Assembly: GCA_017450465.1 (NCBI GenBank)
Contig: JAFSUW010000028.1
Location: forward strand, 1-41,556
Source of the DNA: Clostridia bacterium
GTDB taxonomy: Bacteria > Bacillota > Clostridia > TANB77 > RGIG9151
DNA length: 41,556 nucleotides
Direction of reading: 5' to 3'
Shown here: positions 6,021 through 13,990 of the stretch, piece after piece
Numbering within the stretch: the first letter of the stretch is position 1
How the letters are laid out: every line of letters begins with the position of its first letter
Translations under genes and position numbers: made by a program
Notes under the pieces: model-generated
The model's input: only the letters and a program-made list of their open reading frames with translations
Databases searched by the model: none
What the model was told of the DNA's origin: nothing

Positions 6021-8211
6021 CTACTTTTTGGACTATTATTGTTATATCATCTGCTATTTTACCATTATAATTTTCTATTGTTTTATTTAGTAGCTCCTCT
6101 GCTATTACAGTTGGTTCATCAATATCTAATCTTTTTAAGAAACTTGATACCCAAAATTCTTTATTTATTATATCACGTTTTGAATCGATCACACCATCTG
6201 ATACAGAAACAATTATATCACCTGGTACTAAAAATCTTGTTTCTTTATAAAAATCTATTTCCTCAAAAATACCGAGCGGTAAAGTTTCTGAACATATAAT
6301 ATCTACTGAATCTTTTTTTATTATAAATGTTGGTGAACCACCTATTTTTATTAATTCGCATTCACCAGTTACTAAATTAATTGATGTAGAATCTAATGTA
6401 ATTATTTTTTCACTTTTTGATATATACTGTGCAAATGAGCTTATCAGCGTTGTTATGGTTTCTGTGTCTATATTATTTTTACTCATATTTGAAAACATAT
6501 CAACCAAAATATTACTGATATATTTTGCATCTGCACCTACTCCCATACCATCACTCAATACCATTATATATTTATCAGTCAAAAAGTCAATTAATTTATA
6601 CGTATCTCCCGATATTTTTTGACCAGTTGCACATTCACTCTTTACTGCGGTCACAACTTTTAACTTCTTTGTTTCCTTGAAATTGCCTATTCTATCTGTA
6701 TTTACCATACGTTTATTTAATATTTCTGATAAAACCACATTAGATTTTTCTAAATTACTTTTTAATACATTTCGATTGGCTTTTAATTCAACTTCACATT
6801 CGTCCTCATTCATATTTACATATGCCTTAGTAATTGGCACATTAATTTTTTCAAAGCCCTTTACTATACGTTCTTCTATGCTATATGCTTCTTCTTTATT
6901 ACCTGCCGCAATATTATATATATATTTAGAAATCCCTTTTATTTGGCTTGCCATTGATTTTTTTAAGTCGTTAAATGTTATACCTGATTTTTCATTTTTA
7001 TAATTACTATACCTATCATCTATTGCACTTAAAACTTTCTGTTTATTATCACAATCTATATCTAATGTACCTACTTCATCTGCAACTTCCATTTGTGACA
7101 CATAATCATAAATTCCACTTAAAATCTTGTCACTATTTTTGTCCCAACAACTATTATACTTGTCGCATACACTGCACACATTATTTTTTATTTCACTTAT
7201 AATGTCTTGTTCTTCATTACAATAATTAAAATCATCAATTACATCTGATATGTTATAAAGTGTATTTGAAGTGGTTTCTAACGTGTTATCTTCCACTATT
7301 TTCCCTTTAACGCCATCAGACAATAGTAAAACGTCATCCATTATAAACTTACTTATGTGCTCCATTTTTCTATTTGTTATAAAAAACATTAACCCTGCAA
7401 TTAATATTTCTACATACTTTGTAACTAGCGTATTATAGCCGGTTATATAGTATGCAATTAAACTATTCCCCAGCATAAAACCCGTCATTGCCATTAATTT
7501 GCCTTTCTTACCAAGTATTGCAGCAAATAATCCACCAAGTGTAAGCGATATTATAAAAGTTCCCATGCTTGTTTTAGATATTTCACCTATCATACCTATT
7601 ATCGCACCACCTACTACAGCAAATTTTATTCCCTTAAAATATGCTAAATTTAGTATTATATAAATTGCAAGAATATTTGTAAGTGCAAACGAATATATTG
7701 TAAAATCCTTTAGCGTAACTACCAGTATACCCATTATCACTGATAGTATCAAAAAGCCCTTTTCGTCTATCTCATACATATCAAAATTTAAGTTCTTAAA
7801 TAATGAGTAGCTTATCATTGCTGATAGCCCTGCAAGTATAGCAATAACTACATCATAGGCAAGTAACCCATCAAAAGATTCGCATAATATATTTGAACAA
7901 AGTGTAACTAAAAGTATTACATTCCCTATACTCACTTTATCTTTAATAAAAAACGCTTCAAGTACTTCCATAAAAACTAATACTAATAACACATTAATTG
8001 CATAAAAAACGCCTACTTCTAGATTAAACTTTAACATGACAACAATAAGCGATACTGCATAGAAAAATAGTTTTTTCTGCTTTATATTTTCTCGTGCTTC
8101 TATAAAACCAATGGATATTGGCACAAAAGCACCTAAAAAAGATGTGCAACTAATGAGTATTACGCAAAAAAAATTTACTATGTCCTTTTTCTTTAGTAAC
8201 AATAACCTCAA
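6016..8211 (-). CDS. spoIIE: Stage II sporulation protein E, PP2C phosphatase
   Basis: SpoIIE dephosphorylates SpoIIAA to release sigma-F in the forespore and helps place the polar septum. The first 290 residues or so hold about ten hydrophobic segments (membrane region), followed by a central soluble region with a C-V-C-D-K-Y-N-S-C cysteine cluster. A PP2C domain covers roughly 530-731 and shows SDGMGVGADA (near 553), SDGVIDS (near 671) and ADDITI (near 720), the metal-binding aspartates. Total length is about 730 residues against about 830 in Bacillus. The TTG at 8209-8211 lies only two bases from TAAGGAGGA; an in-frame TTG nine bases later (8200-8202) has better spacing and may be the true start. 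A MITE-like element abuts the ribosome site, so the promoter is displaced or lies in the element. Confidence 0.93.
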   Translation of the reverse strand: MRLLLLKKKDIVNFFCVILISCTSFLGAFVPISIGFIEARENIKQKKLFFYAVSLIVVMLKFNLEVGVFYAINVLLVLVFMEVLEAFFIKDKVSIGNVILLVTLCSNILCESFDGLLAYDVVIAILAGLSAMISYSLFKNLNFDMYEIDEKGFLILSVIMGILVVTLKDFTIYSFALTNILAIYIILNLAYFKGIKFAVVGGAIIGMIGEISKTSMGTFIISLTLGGLFAAILGKKGKLMAMTGFMLGNSLIAYYITGYNTLVTKYVEILIAGLMFFITNRKMEHISKFIMDDVLLLSDGVKGKIVEDNTLETTSNTLYNISDVIDDFNYCNEEQDIISEIKNNVCSVCDKYNSCWDKNSDKILSGIYDYVSQMEVADEVGTLDIDCDNKQKVLSAIDDRYSNYKNEKSGITFNDLKKSMASQIKGISKYIYNIAAGNKEEAYSIEERIVKGFEKINVPITKAYVNMNEDECEVELKANRNVLKSNLEKSNVVLSEILNKRMVNTDRIGNFKETKKLKVVTAVKSECATGQKISGDTYKLIDFLTDKYIMVLSDGMGVGADAKYISNILVDMFSNMSKNNIDTETITTLISSFAQYISKSEKIITLDSTSINLVTGECELIKIGGSPTFIIKKDSVDIICSETLPLGIFEEIDFYKETRFLVPGDIIVSVSDGVIDSKRDIINKEFWVSSFLKRLDIDEPTVIAEELLNKTIENYNGKIADDITIIVQKVV

Positions 8212-8275
8212 TCCTCCTTACAAATTGTTATTTATCTGAGTAAATCAAAAAATTACGCGAACCCTGTTCGCGTTC

Positions 8276-8301
8276 GGGCGGGTTAAAAACCCGCCCCTAC
8301 A
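8276..8301. repeat. GGGCG-type hairpin repeat
   Basis: GGGCGGGTT and AACCCGCCC around AAA, followed by CTACA; part of the family A element. Reading toward spoIIE it has no T tract. Confidence 0.6.
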
Positions 8302-8335
8302 GTGTTTGAGCAATCATTTAATATGTTTATTTACT

Positions 8336-8543
8336 ATACATTGGTATAAAACAAATATAAGTGAACTTTTAGTGGAAGTTTGTTACATTTATCCAAAACG
8401 GCTTATGGTGGTCAAAAAAGCTGGATGCTTTTTTGAGTGAGTATGCGACATAGATGTCGTCATACGAACGACCACCATTTGTTTTGGCTATAAATGTACA
8501 AATTGTAACGGCTGTGAACGTTATTTGTTTTATACCAATGTAT
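8336..8543. mobile_element. Nested 208-bp inverted-repeat element
   Basis: A perfect 22-bp terminal inverted repeat (ATACATTGGTATAAAACAAATA and its complement) encloses further imperfect complementarity (ACATTTAT...CCAAAAC...ATGGTGGTC on both arms). Two inner hairpins, CAAAAAAGC/GCTTTTTTG and GTATGCGACA/TGTCGTCATAC, occupy the centre. It reads as a MITE inserted into the family A element. It has no coding capacity. Confidence 0.6.
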
Positions 8544-8583
8544 CAAAATTTATTATTTTTTTCTCATACAAACAACAATTTAT

Positions 8584-8667
8584 TTGACTACTAGGAGTAT
8601 ACCTCTACTGTTATGCATTCTATGTCATTTTGTGCTGTAGAATTATAAATTGTTTCGACTTTAACAT
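8584..8667. other. Intergenic remainder between element and valS terminator
   Basis: About 80 bases with no gene. A minus-strand frame of about 27 codons without a start ends at the TAG near 8600. It could be a remnant of an older gene, but is too short to support. Confidence 0.3.
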
Positions 8668-8699
8668 AAAAAAAACGAGTAGCTTTTTACGCTACTCGC
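8668..8699 (-). terminator. Intrinsic terminator of valS
   Basis: CGAGTAGC and GCTACTCG form an 8-bp stem with a seven-base loop, followed by eight T on the minus strand. Confidence 0.9.
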
Positions 8700-8711
8700 T
8701 ATTTTTTTACT

Positions 8712-11135
8712 TTATTCAGTTATTTCGGCAAGTTTTATATCTATACCGTTTTCAGCTGATTCAACAAATTCTACATTTCTTGCACTACATGTTGTTTTTA
8801 TATCACCTATTACAGATTTTGCAAATTCTATCTCTTTAATTGTTGTTTTTATTGTTAATGTTTCAATTTCTGTTTTTAGTGATAAGTTGTTTTCTGATTT
8901 ATATTTTCTTACTTGTGCAACTATATCCTTAATGAACTCTGCACGATCTAACAGTGTATCATCACTATACTTAGATAAATCAGTAAATTCTGTTATATGG
9001 ATTGATTTTGCGCCTTCTTTTTCTGCAAAATAGTCTTGATATATTTCCTCCGTTATATGTGGAAAATATGGTGCAAATAGTTTTAATATTGAAAGAAGTG
9101 CTAGATATGATGCTTTTTGACCTGAAAGACGAGCAGCATCTCCATGTACTTCTGGCTTATATAGTCTATCTTTTACGATTTCTATGTAGTTATCACAGAA
9201 ATCCCAGAAGAACTTTTCAACACAGTTTATGCCAAGTCCTATTTCATATTTTTCCATGTAGTCTTTAAACTCTTCAGTTGTTTTATTTAATTTTGCAAGT
9301 ATCCATTTATCCATTGGAAGTAGTTCTGGCTCTTTACTATTATCAAAATCTTGTAAATGCATAAGTACAAATTTAGATGCATTAAACAGTTTTGTAATAA
9401 GTTTTGCTCCATTTTTGAACTCATCTTCAGCTAAGATTATATCATTGCCAAGACGACCATTTACTGCCCAATAACGAACTACATCTGCTGAATATCTATC
9501 ACGAAGTTCATCTGGTTCCAAGTTAGAATTTGATTTTGATTTACTTATCTTTTCACCCTTACCAGCAAGAACGTGACCTGATATCATTACATTTTCCCAA
9601 GGGACATTGTTAAAGTGGTAAATGCTCTTTACTATTGTATAGAAGTCCCATGTTCTTATAATATCATGTGCATTTGGACGCATTGTCATAGGTGTTATTT
9701 TATTAAATAACGAATCGTTTAATGCCCAACCAGAATTTATCTCAGGTGTTACTGATGAAGTTGCCCATGTATCCATTACATCTGTTTCTGGTAAAAATTC
9801 TTTTCCGCCACATTTTGGACATGCATGTTCTGGCTTTGTTGATAATGGATTTACTGGAAGATTATCCTCATCTGCTACTATTATTTCGCCACAGTCCTTA
9901 CAATACCATACAGGGAATGGAACACCATAGTATCTTTGACGTGATATACACCAGTCCCAACCTACATTCTGTACCCAATTTACATATCTTTCTTTCATAA
10001 ATGCTGGATACCAATTAATTTTGTCCCCTGCATCTAAGAATTTTTGTCTATCTTTTACTATGTCTATAAACCATTGTCTTTTTACGATAAGTTCCATTGG
10101 ATGTCCGCAACGTTCATGAACTGCTACATTGTGAACTAAATCTTCTGCTTTTATTAAATATCCCTTTGCATCTAAATCTTCGATTATCTTTTTCCTTGCA
10201 TCTTCTACTTTCATGCCCTTGTAACCTTCTACCCAATCAGCTACACGGCCATCATCAGAAACAAGTTTCTTAAGTGGTAATTTATATTTTTTCCACCATT
10301 CTATATCTGTTACGTCACCAAAAGTACAGCACATAACGATTCCGCTACCTTTGCCAAGCTCTACCTTGTCATCAGCAATGATAGGTACTTCTATATCAAA
10401 TAGTGGAACTACTGCTGTTTTTCCAACTAAATGTGTATTCTTTTCATCATCAGGATGAACAAATACTGCAACACAGGCAGCTAAAAATTCTGGACGTGTT
10501 GTTGCAATTACTATTTCTTCACCTGTTTCCTTTACTTTGAATCTTAAATGATTGAATCTTGAAGGAAGTTCCTTAGTTTCAATTTCTGCTTGTGCTACTG
10601 CTGTTTTACATTCAGTACACCAAAGAGCAAGAGATTCTGAATAATATACTTTTCCCTTTTTATATAAATCGATAAATGATTTTTGTGATGTCTTTTGAGC
10701 TTTATCACTTATACTTGAATATGTGTGATTCCAATCTGCACTAAATCCCATTGATATGAAAAGTTTCTTAAACATTTCTTCATATTCGTGAGTTGTTTCT
10801 AAGCACAATTTGTTAAACTCTTCTCTTGGCATACTTTCAGCTTTCTTGCCATATTTCTTCTCAACAAAACGTTCTGTTGGAAGACCATTGTCATCAAAAC
10901 CGAATGGATAAAATACATTAAATCCACTCATTCTTTTATATCTTGCATATACTTCTGCTTGTGAATATGAAAAAATATGCCCAATATGAATCTTTCCACT
11001 AACTGTTGGTGGTGGTGTATCTATTGAATATATTTTTTTGTTTGAATTTTCATCAAAGCCGTATATATTCTCCTTTTGCCAATATTCTTGCCATTTCTTT
11101 TCGGTTTCTAGTGCGTTATATTTTTTTGGTAACAT
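8712..11135 (-). CDS. valS: Valyl-tRNA synthetase, archaeal-type
   Basis: A class I synthetase charging tRNA-Val. PPPTVSGKIHIGH (41-53) holds the HIGH motif and KISKS (529-533) the KMSKS variant. The editing domain lies near 190-340 with ATTRPEF (211-217), and cysteine pairs at 412/415 and 439/442 suggest a zinc ribbon. TWDFYTIVKSIYHF and the anticodon-binding region follow. At 807 residues it is shorter than standard bacterial ValS (about 880) and lacks the long C-terminal coiled-coil arm, ending instead in a small alpha/beta tail (ARNVEFVESAENGIDIKLAEIT). The zinc pairs and this tail fit the archaeal-like ValS lineage seen in some bacteria. A sigma-A promoter lies just upstream and no T-box is visible. 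The ATG has GGAGG upstream. Confidence 0.95.
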   Translation of the reverse strand: MLPKKYNALETEKKWQEYWQKENIYGFDENSNKKIYSIDTPPPTVSGKIHIGHIFSYSQAEVYARYKRMSGFNVFYPFGFDDNGLPTERFVEKKYGKKAESMPREEFNKLCLETTHEYEEMFKKLFISMGFSADWNHTYSSISDKAQKTSQKSFIDLYKKGKVYYSESLALWCTECKTAVAQAEIETKELPSRFNHLRFKVKETGEEIVIATTRPEFLAACVAVFVHPDDEKNTHLVGKTAVVPLFDIEVPIIADDKVELGKGSGIVMCCTFGDVTDIEWWKKYKLPLKKLVSDDGRVADWVEGYKGMKVEDARKKIIEDLDAKGYLIKAEDLVHNVAVHERCGHPMELIVKRQWFIDIVKDRQKFLDAGDKINWYPAFMKERYVNWVQNVGWDWCISRQRYYGVPFPVWYCKDCGEIIVADEDNLPVNPLSTKPEHACPKCGGKEFLPETDVMDTWATSSVTPEINSGWALNDSLFNKITPMTMRPNAHDIIRTWDFYTIVKSIYHFNNVPWENVMISGHVLAGKGEKISKSKSNSNLEPDELRDRYSADVVRYWAVNGRLGNDIILAEDEFKNGAKLITKLFNASKFVLMHLQDFDNSKEPELLPMDKWILAKLNKTTEEFKDYMEKYEIGLGINCVEKFFWDFCDNYIEIVKDRLYKPEVHGDAARLSGQKASYLALLSILKLFAPYFPHITEEIYQDYFAEKEGAKSIHITEFTDLSKYSDDTLLDRAEFIKDIVAQVRKYKSENNLSLKTEIETLTIKTTIKEIEFAKSVIGDIKTTCSARNVEFVESAENGIDIKLAEITE

Positions 11136-11168
11136 TTCTCATTCCTCCATATAATATAAATCTTTATT

Positions 11169-11197
11169 AATATATCATTTTTTACAGTTTTTTGCAA
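11169..11197 (-). promoter_or_regulatory. Sigma-A promoter for valS
   Basis: TTGCAA-N17-TATATT, with the -10 about 33 bases before the ATG. The short leader leaves no room for a T-box. Confidence 0.7.
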
Positions 11198-11324
11198 TAT
11201 TCTATTTGAATAAATTAGTGTTTAGCAAATAGTTTGTCGAGCCTTCGTTAACATCAGCCCCTACAATATCGGGATTAAAAGTGCTTAATATGCGTATTAC
11301 ACAATTCCATTATACCAATTTTAT

Positions 11325-11447
11325 GTTTGTCAAAGATTTGATGGTGTGTCTTGGCAAACGAGCGAAAAAACCGGAAGCGTATATGTTATACGCTGAGGAT
11401 TTTTGATGCGAAGTTTAACATAGCCAAAACGCAAATATTTGACAAAC
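11325..11447. mobile_element. MITE-like element, family B, copy 1
   Basis: Ends GTTTGTCAAAGATTTG and CAAATATTTGACAAAC are inverted repeats (15 of 16). The centre is an AGCGTATA/TATACGCT hairpin. CTTGGCAAACGAGC on the left and AGTTTAACATAGCCAAAAC on the right recur in the copy at 38242-38363. It is non-coding, between valS and the next gene. Confidence 0.6.
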
Positions 11448-11460
11448 CCATAAAAATAGA

Positions 11461-11483
11461 GGCGAGTTTATAACTCGCCCCCA
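11461..11483 (-). terminator. GGGCG-type hairpin acting as terminator
   Basis: GGCGAGTT-ATA-AACTCGCC followed by TCTATTTTT on the minus strand, seven bases past the stop of the gene at 11490. A member of the dispersed hairpin family doing a terminator's job. Confidence 0.7.
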
Positions 11484-11489
11484 TGGGGT

Positions 11490-12254
11490 TTAGTCTTCGT
11501 TCCAGAACCATTCGCACATGCCGTCGATGAGGGTGGTGAGGCGCCGAAGAACAACGTAGGTATACGCCAGGTTATCGCAGATGCTGTACTTTTCGGGCTT
11601 GATGGTACCGTTCGTGAAACCGATGAGGATTTTCTCAACCATGCACTCGAAATCGATTCTGTCCATGTTCTCGAAATCGATTTCATTGCTGTGTTTGAGG
11701 CATACCATAATGCGTCTTTCGTACTCGTCACGGAGTTCGCTGAAGTATTCGCATGCCAAAACCGCGGTCTCATCGTGTCTGCACCAAGCATCGTAATCGC
11801 CGTGATGACCAAAAAGACTGTAGGTGTTGATTCTTACTTCCACCATGACGCCCGTGTAGAGAATCACCTTCCGCAAGAGGTCTAACGAGGTAACCTCATG
11901 CTCAGGTTTGTTCTTCGCAAGGTCAAGCGTAAGTTTCAGTCTCCGATAACCGATGTCGTTGATAAGGTCGATGAGTCTGCAGGAGCAGATACGCTTTACC
12001 TTGCATTCAGTGATGAATTCGCGTGAATACATCCTGCCAGCACGAACATCATCAACGAATTTCACAATGCTATCCGTATCAAACCCTTTCTCGTTCATCA
12101 ACCTGATGGTATCTTCCTGAGTTTTCAACATCCTTCTTCCGATGAAATCCCGCTCGAGCTCAGCTTCTTTGTCGGCTTTGTAGTCGCGGCCAAAGCACTT
12201 CGCATAAGCGTCTTCGAAAGCTTTGAAGGATTCGCTCTTAACCAGAGTAATCAT
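11490..12254 (-). CDS. Unrecognised 254-residue protein, GC-richer than context
   Basis: I do not recognise this protein. It is soluble, charged and probably all-helical, with many Arg, Glu and Asp residues (for example ELERDFIGRRMLKTQEDTIRL near 32-52 and YFSELRDEYERRIMVCL further on) and a Cys-rich short segment VKRICSCRLIDL near 84-95. No signal peptide or membrane segment is seen. The ATG at 12252-12254 has AGGAGG nine bases upstream; I reject an upstream in-frame start. It stands alone, flanked by two MITE-like elements. Codon use is GC-shifted like the genes at 1991-2539 and 2780-3163, suggesting a shared foreign source. No function is proposed. Confidence 0.7.
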   Translation of the reverse strand: MITLVKSESFKAFEDAYAKCFGRDYKADKEAELERDFIGRRMLKTQEDTIRLMNEKGFDTDSIVKFVDDVRAGRMYSREFITECKVKRICSCRLIDLINDIGYRRLKLTLDLAKNKPEHEVTSLDLLRKVILYTGVMVEVRINTYSLFGHHGDYDAWCRHDETAVLACEYFSELRDEYERRIMVCLKHSNEIDFENMDRIDFECMVEKILIGFTNGTIKPEKYSICDNLAYTYVVLRRLTTLIDGMCEWFWNED

Positions 12255-12455
12255 CGCTTTATTCCTCCTATTGAAAGAAATAATGTCTGACACAAGTTGT
12301 TACTCATGTCTTGGGGCCGATATACGTATGTTTATTTTATATAATATTTTAACTTGTCTCGTAAAGTAATTTCTAGCTTTTTTTATTTAATTAACTAAGG
12401 TAATTTGTTGTTTGTCTGAGTGAATCAAAAAATTACGCGAACCCTGTTCGCGTTC

Positions 12456-12480
12456 GGGCGAATGATATTCGCCCCTACAA
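12456..12480. repeat. GGGCG-type hairpin repeat
   Basis: GGGCGAAT-GAT-ATTCGCCC followed by CTACAA, within family A copy 2. Confidence 0.6.
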
Positions 12481-12523
12481 TTTTGCGGATAAACAGTACT
12501 AATAATAAATTGGCTCAAACTAA

Positions 12524-12550
12524 TGTAGGGGCGGGTTTGTAACCCGCCCG
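12524..12550. repeat. GGGCG-type hairpin repeat, reversed
   Basis: TGTAGGGGCGGGTT and AACCCGCCCG: the same unit in the opposite orientation, with TGTAG first, within family A copy 2. Confidence 0.6.
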
Positions 12551-12564
12551 TGTACAATGTTGGT

Positions 12565-12590
12565 GGGCGGGGATGGAACCCCGCCCCTAC
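12565..12590. repeat. GGGCG-type hairpin repeat
   Basis: GGGCGGGG-ATGGAA-CCCCGCCC followed by CTAC, identical to the copy at 24499-24524 over 26 bases. Confidence 0.65.
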
Positions 12591-12661
12591 GATGTTAGTA
12601 AATCCATTCACTCACATAAACAACAAATTATCTAATTAGCATTTTCTATGTTTTATCGAAT

Positions 12662-12698
12662 AAAAAAGGATAACCCTTTAGGATTATCCTCATATTTT
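12662..12698 (-). terminator. Intrinsic terminator of the dehydratase-activator pair
   Basis: AGGATAATCC-TAAA-GGGTTATCCT (10 bp, one G-U) followed by T6 on the minus strand. Confidence 0.85.
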
Positions 12699-13979
12699 TT
12701 ATTTTTTTAATAAAGTTTCTTTTTTCTCATTGGCTACTGCAAGCATTAATTTTATTCTATTTTCTTGATTTACCTTTGTAGCACTTGGATCATAGTCTAT
12801 TGGGACTATATTGGAATCGGGATGTAGCTCTTTTAACTTTCTTATCATGCCCTTACCACATATGTGGTTTGGCAAACATCCAAATGGCTGTGTACAAACT
12901 ATATTGCCATAGCCCTGCTCTATTAACTCTAGCATTTCTGCAGTAAGAAGCCATCCTTCGCCCATTTTATTGCCATACCCAATTACACCTTTTACTAATT
13001 TCTTTATGTGCTGATACGATGAAGGTGGTAAAAATTGTGGATATTCTGATACTGCACTAATTAGCTCTGTCTCAATTTTTGTTAAATAATTGAGTAAAAC
13101 TTTTACTACATTTTTCTTTATAATGCTACCACCATAAAGCTTTATATCTTCAAGTCTATTATCTACTTTAAATAGCATAAAACTTAATGCACCAGGCACC
13201 ATAACTTCACAATCTTGGCTCTCTAAAAATGCCTCTAAATTGTTGTTACCAAGACTTGCATACTTTATATATATCTCTCCTACAACACCAACTTTAGTCT
13301 TATTTTCCTTCTTAATTTTTACTTTTGAAAAATCTTTTGCGATACCCCTTAAGTTTTCACGAATTTGCTCTACATTATATCCTTTACCGTTCTTAAAATC
13401 AGTACCTAAGCGCTTTGTCCATCTATCTACAATATCTTTGCAAGCTCCTTTTTTTACTTCATATGGCTTTAATTGATTGTTTAATAGCATTAATTCATCA
13501 CCATAAATAAGGCCACTCATAAGTTTTCTAAGCATTGGTATTGTTATTTTAAATCCAGGGTTAGATTCAAGACCAGATAGGTTTAACGATATTACAGGTA
13601 TATTGCCATAACCCGCCTTCTGCAACGCTTTACGAAGCAAATGAATATAGTTTGATGCACGACATCCTCCACCTGTTTGCGTAATAATGAGCGACGTGTT
13701 TTCTAAATCGTATTTACCACTATTTAACGCATCTATCATCTGTCCTATTACAAGTAATGCTGGATAGCAAGTATCGTTATGAACATATTTTAATCCCTCT
13801 TCTATAACGCTAGGGCCTGTATTTGTGAGTAATTCAACCCTATACCCTTCGTTTACAAAGACATGCTTCATTATTCCAAAATGAATAGGGAGCATCATAG
13901 GGATTAATATTGTATGCTTTTGTTTCATTTCTTTGGTAAATATTATTCTTCCCTTTTTATCTCTTAACCTTTCTTCCAT
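12699..13979 (-). CDS. 2-hydroxyacyl-CoA dehydratase D-like / DUF2229-type protein
   Basis: This 426-residue protein matches the C-terminal third of the very large CoA-dehydratase activator proteins found as one chain in many Clostridia. Cysteine motifs likely to bind an iron-sulfur cluster are visible: NDTCYPALLVIGQ, TGGGCRASNY and QPFGCLPNHICGKG. The fold is that of the 2-hydroxyglutaryl-CoA dehydratase D component. It probably works with the protein encoded just upstream, whose stop precedes this start by about 12 bases. The exact substrate is unknown, and a role in low-potential electron transfer is inferred. The ATG at 13977-13979 has AGGTGA five bases upstream and is preferred to a GTG at 13986-13988. 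Confidence 0.85.
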   Translation of the reverse strand: MEERLRDKKGRIIFTKEMKQKHTILIPMMLPIHFGIMKHVFVNEGYRVELLTNTGPSVIEEGLKYVHNDTCYPALLVIGQMIDALNSGKYDLENTSLIITQTGGGCRASNYIHLLRKALQKAGYGNIPVISLNLSGLESNPGFKITIPMLRKLMSGLIYGDELMLLNNQLKPYEVKKGACKDIVDRWTKRLGTDFKNGKGYNVEQIRENLRGIAKDFSKVKIKKENKTKVGVVGEIYIKYASLGNNNLEAFLESQDCEVMVPGALSFMLFKVDNRLEDIKLYGGSIIKKNVVKVLLNYLTKIETELISAVSEYPQFLPPSSYQHIKKLVKGVIGYGNKMGEGWLLTAEMLELIEQGYGNIVCTQPFGCLPNHICGKGMIRKLKELHPDSNIVPIDYDPSATKVNQENRIKLMLAVANEKKETLLKK

Positions 13980-13990
13980 TCGTATCACCT

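Larger units (their letters stand above)
8221..8583. mobile_element. MITE-like element, family A, copy 1
   Basis: The ends are inverted repeats: AAATTGTTATTTATCTGAG at the left, and at the right, read inward, AAATTGTTGTTTGTATGAG. Inside are a CGCGAACCCTGTTCGCG hairpin (about 8256-8272), a GGGCG-type hairpin (8276-8301) and a nested inverted-repeat element (8336-8543). No transposase is encoded. The first 55 bases are nearly the same as 12401-12460. It fills most of the 500-base gap between spoIIE and valS. Confidence 0.6.
12401..12630. mobile_element. MITE-like element, family A, copy 2
   Basis: Terminal inverted repeats of 25 bases (12401-12425 and 12606-12630) match at 23 positions: TAATTTGTTGTTT-R-T-S-TGAGTGAAT. 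Inside are the CGCGAACCCTGTTCGCG hairpin and three GGGCG-type hairpins (12456, 12524, 12565). No protein is encoded. It fills the gap before the dehydratase-activator terminator. The bases from 12255 to 12400 hold no gene and only an AT-rich, promoter-like stretch. Confidence 0.65.

Noticed and set aside
8600-8667. Short minus-strand frame ending ...ECITVEVYS before a stop near 8600
   Set aside because: About 27 codons with no start; it reads straight out of the valS terminator, so it is probably chance or an untraceable remnant.
11136-11330. T-box riboswitch before valS
   Set aside because: A sigma-A promoter lies about 30 bases from the start, leaving no room, and no T-box core is seen further up.
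8221-12630. CRISPR array from repeated GGGCG and CGCGAACCC units
   Set aside because: Copies are palindromic, irregularly spaced and scattered, with no unique spacers of constant length.
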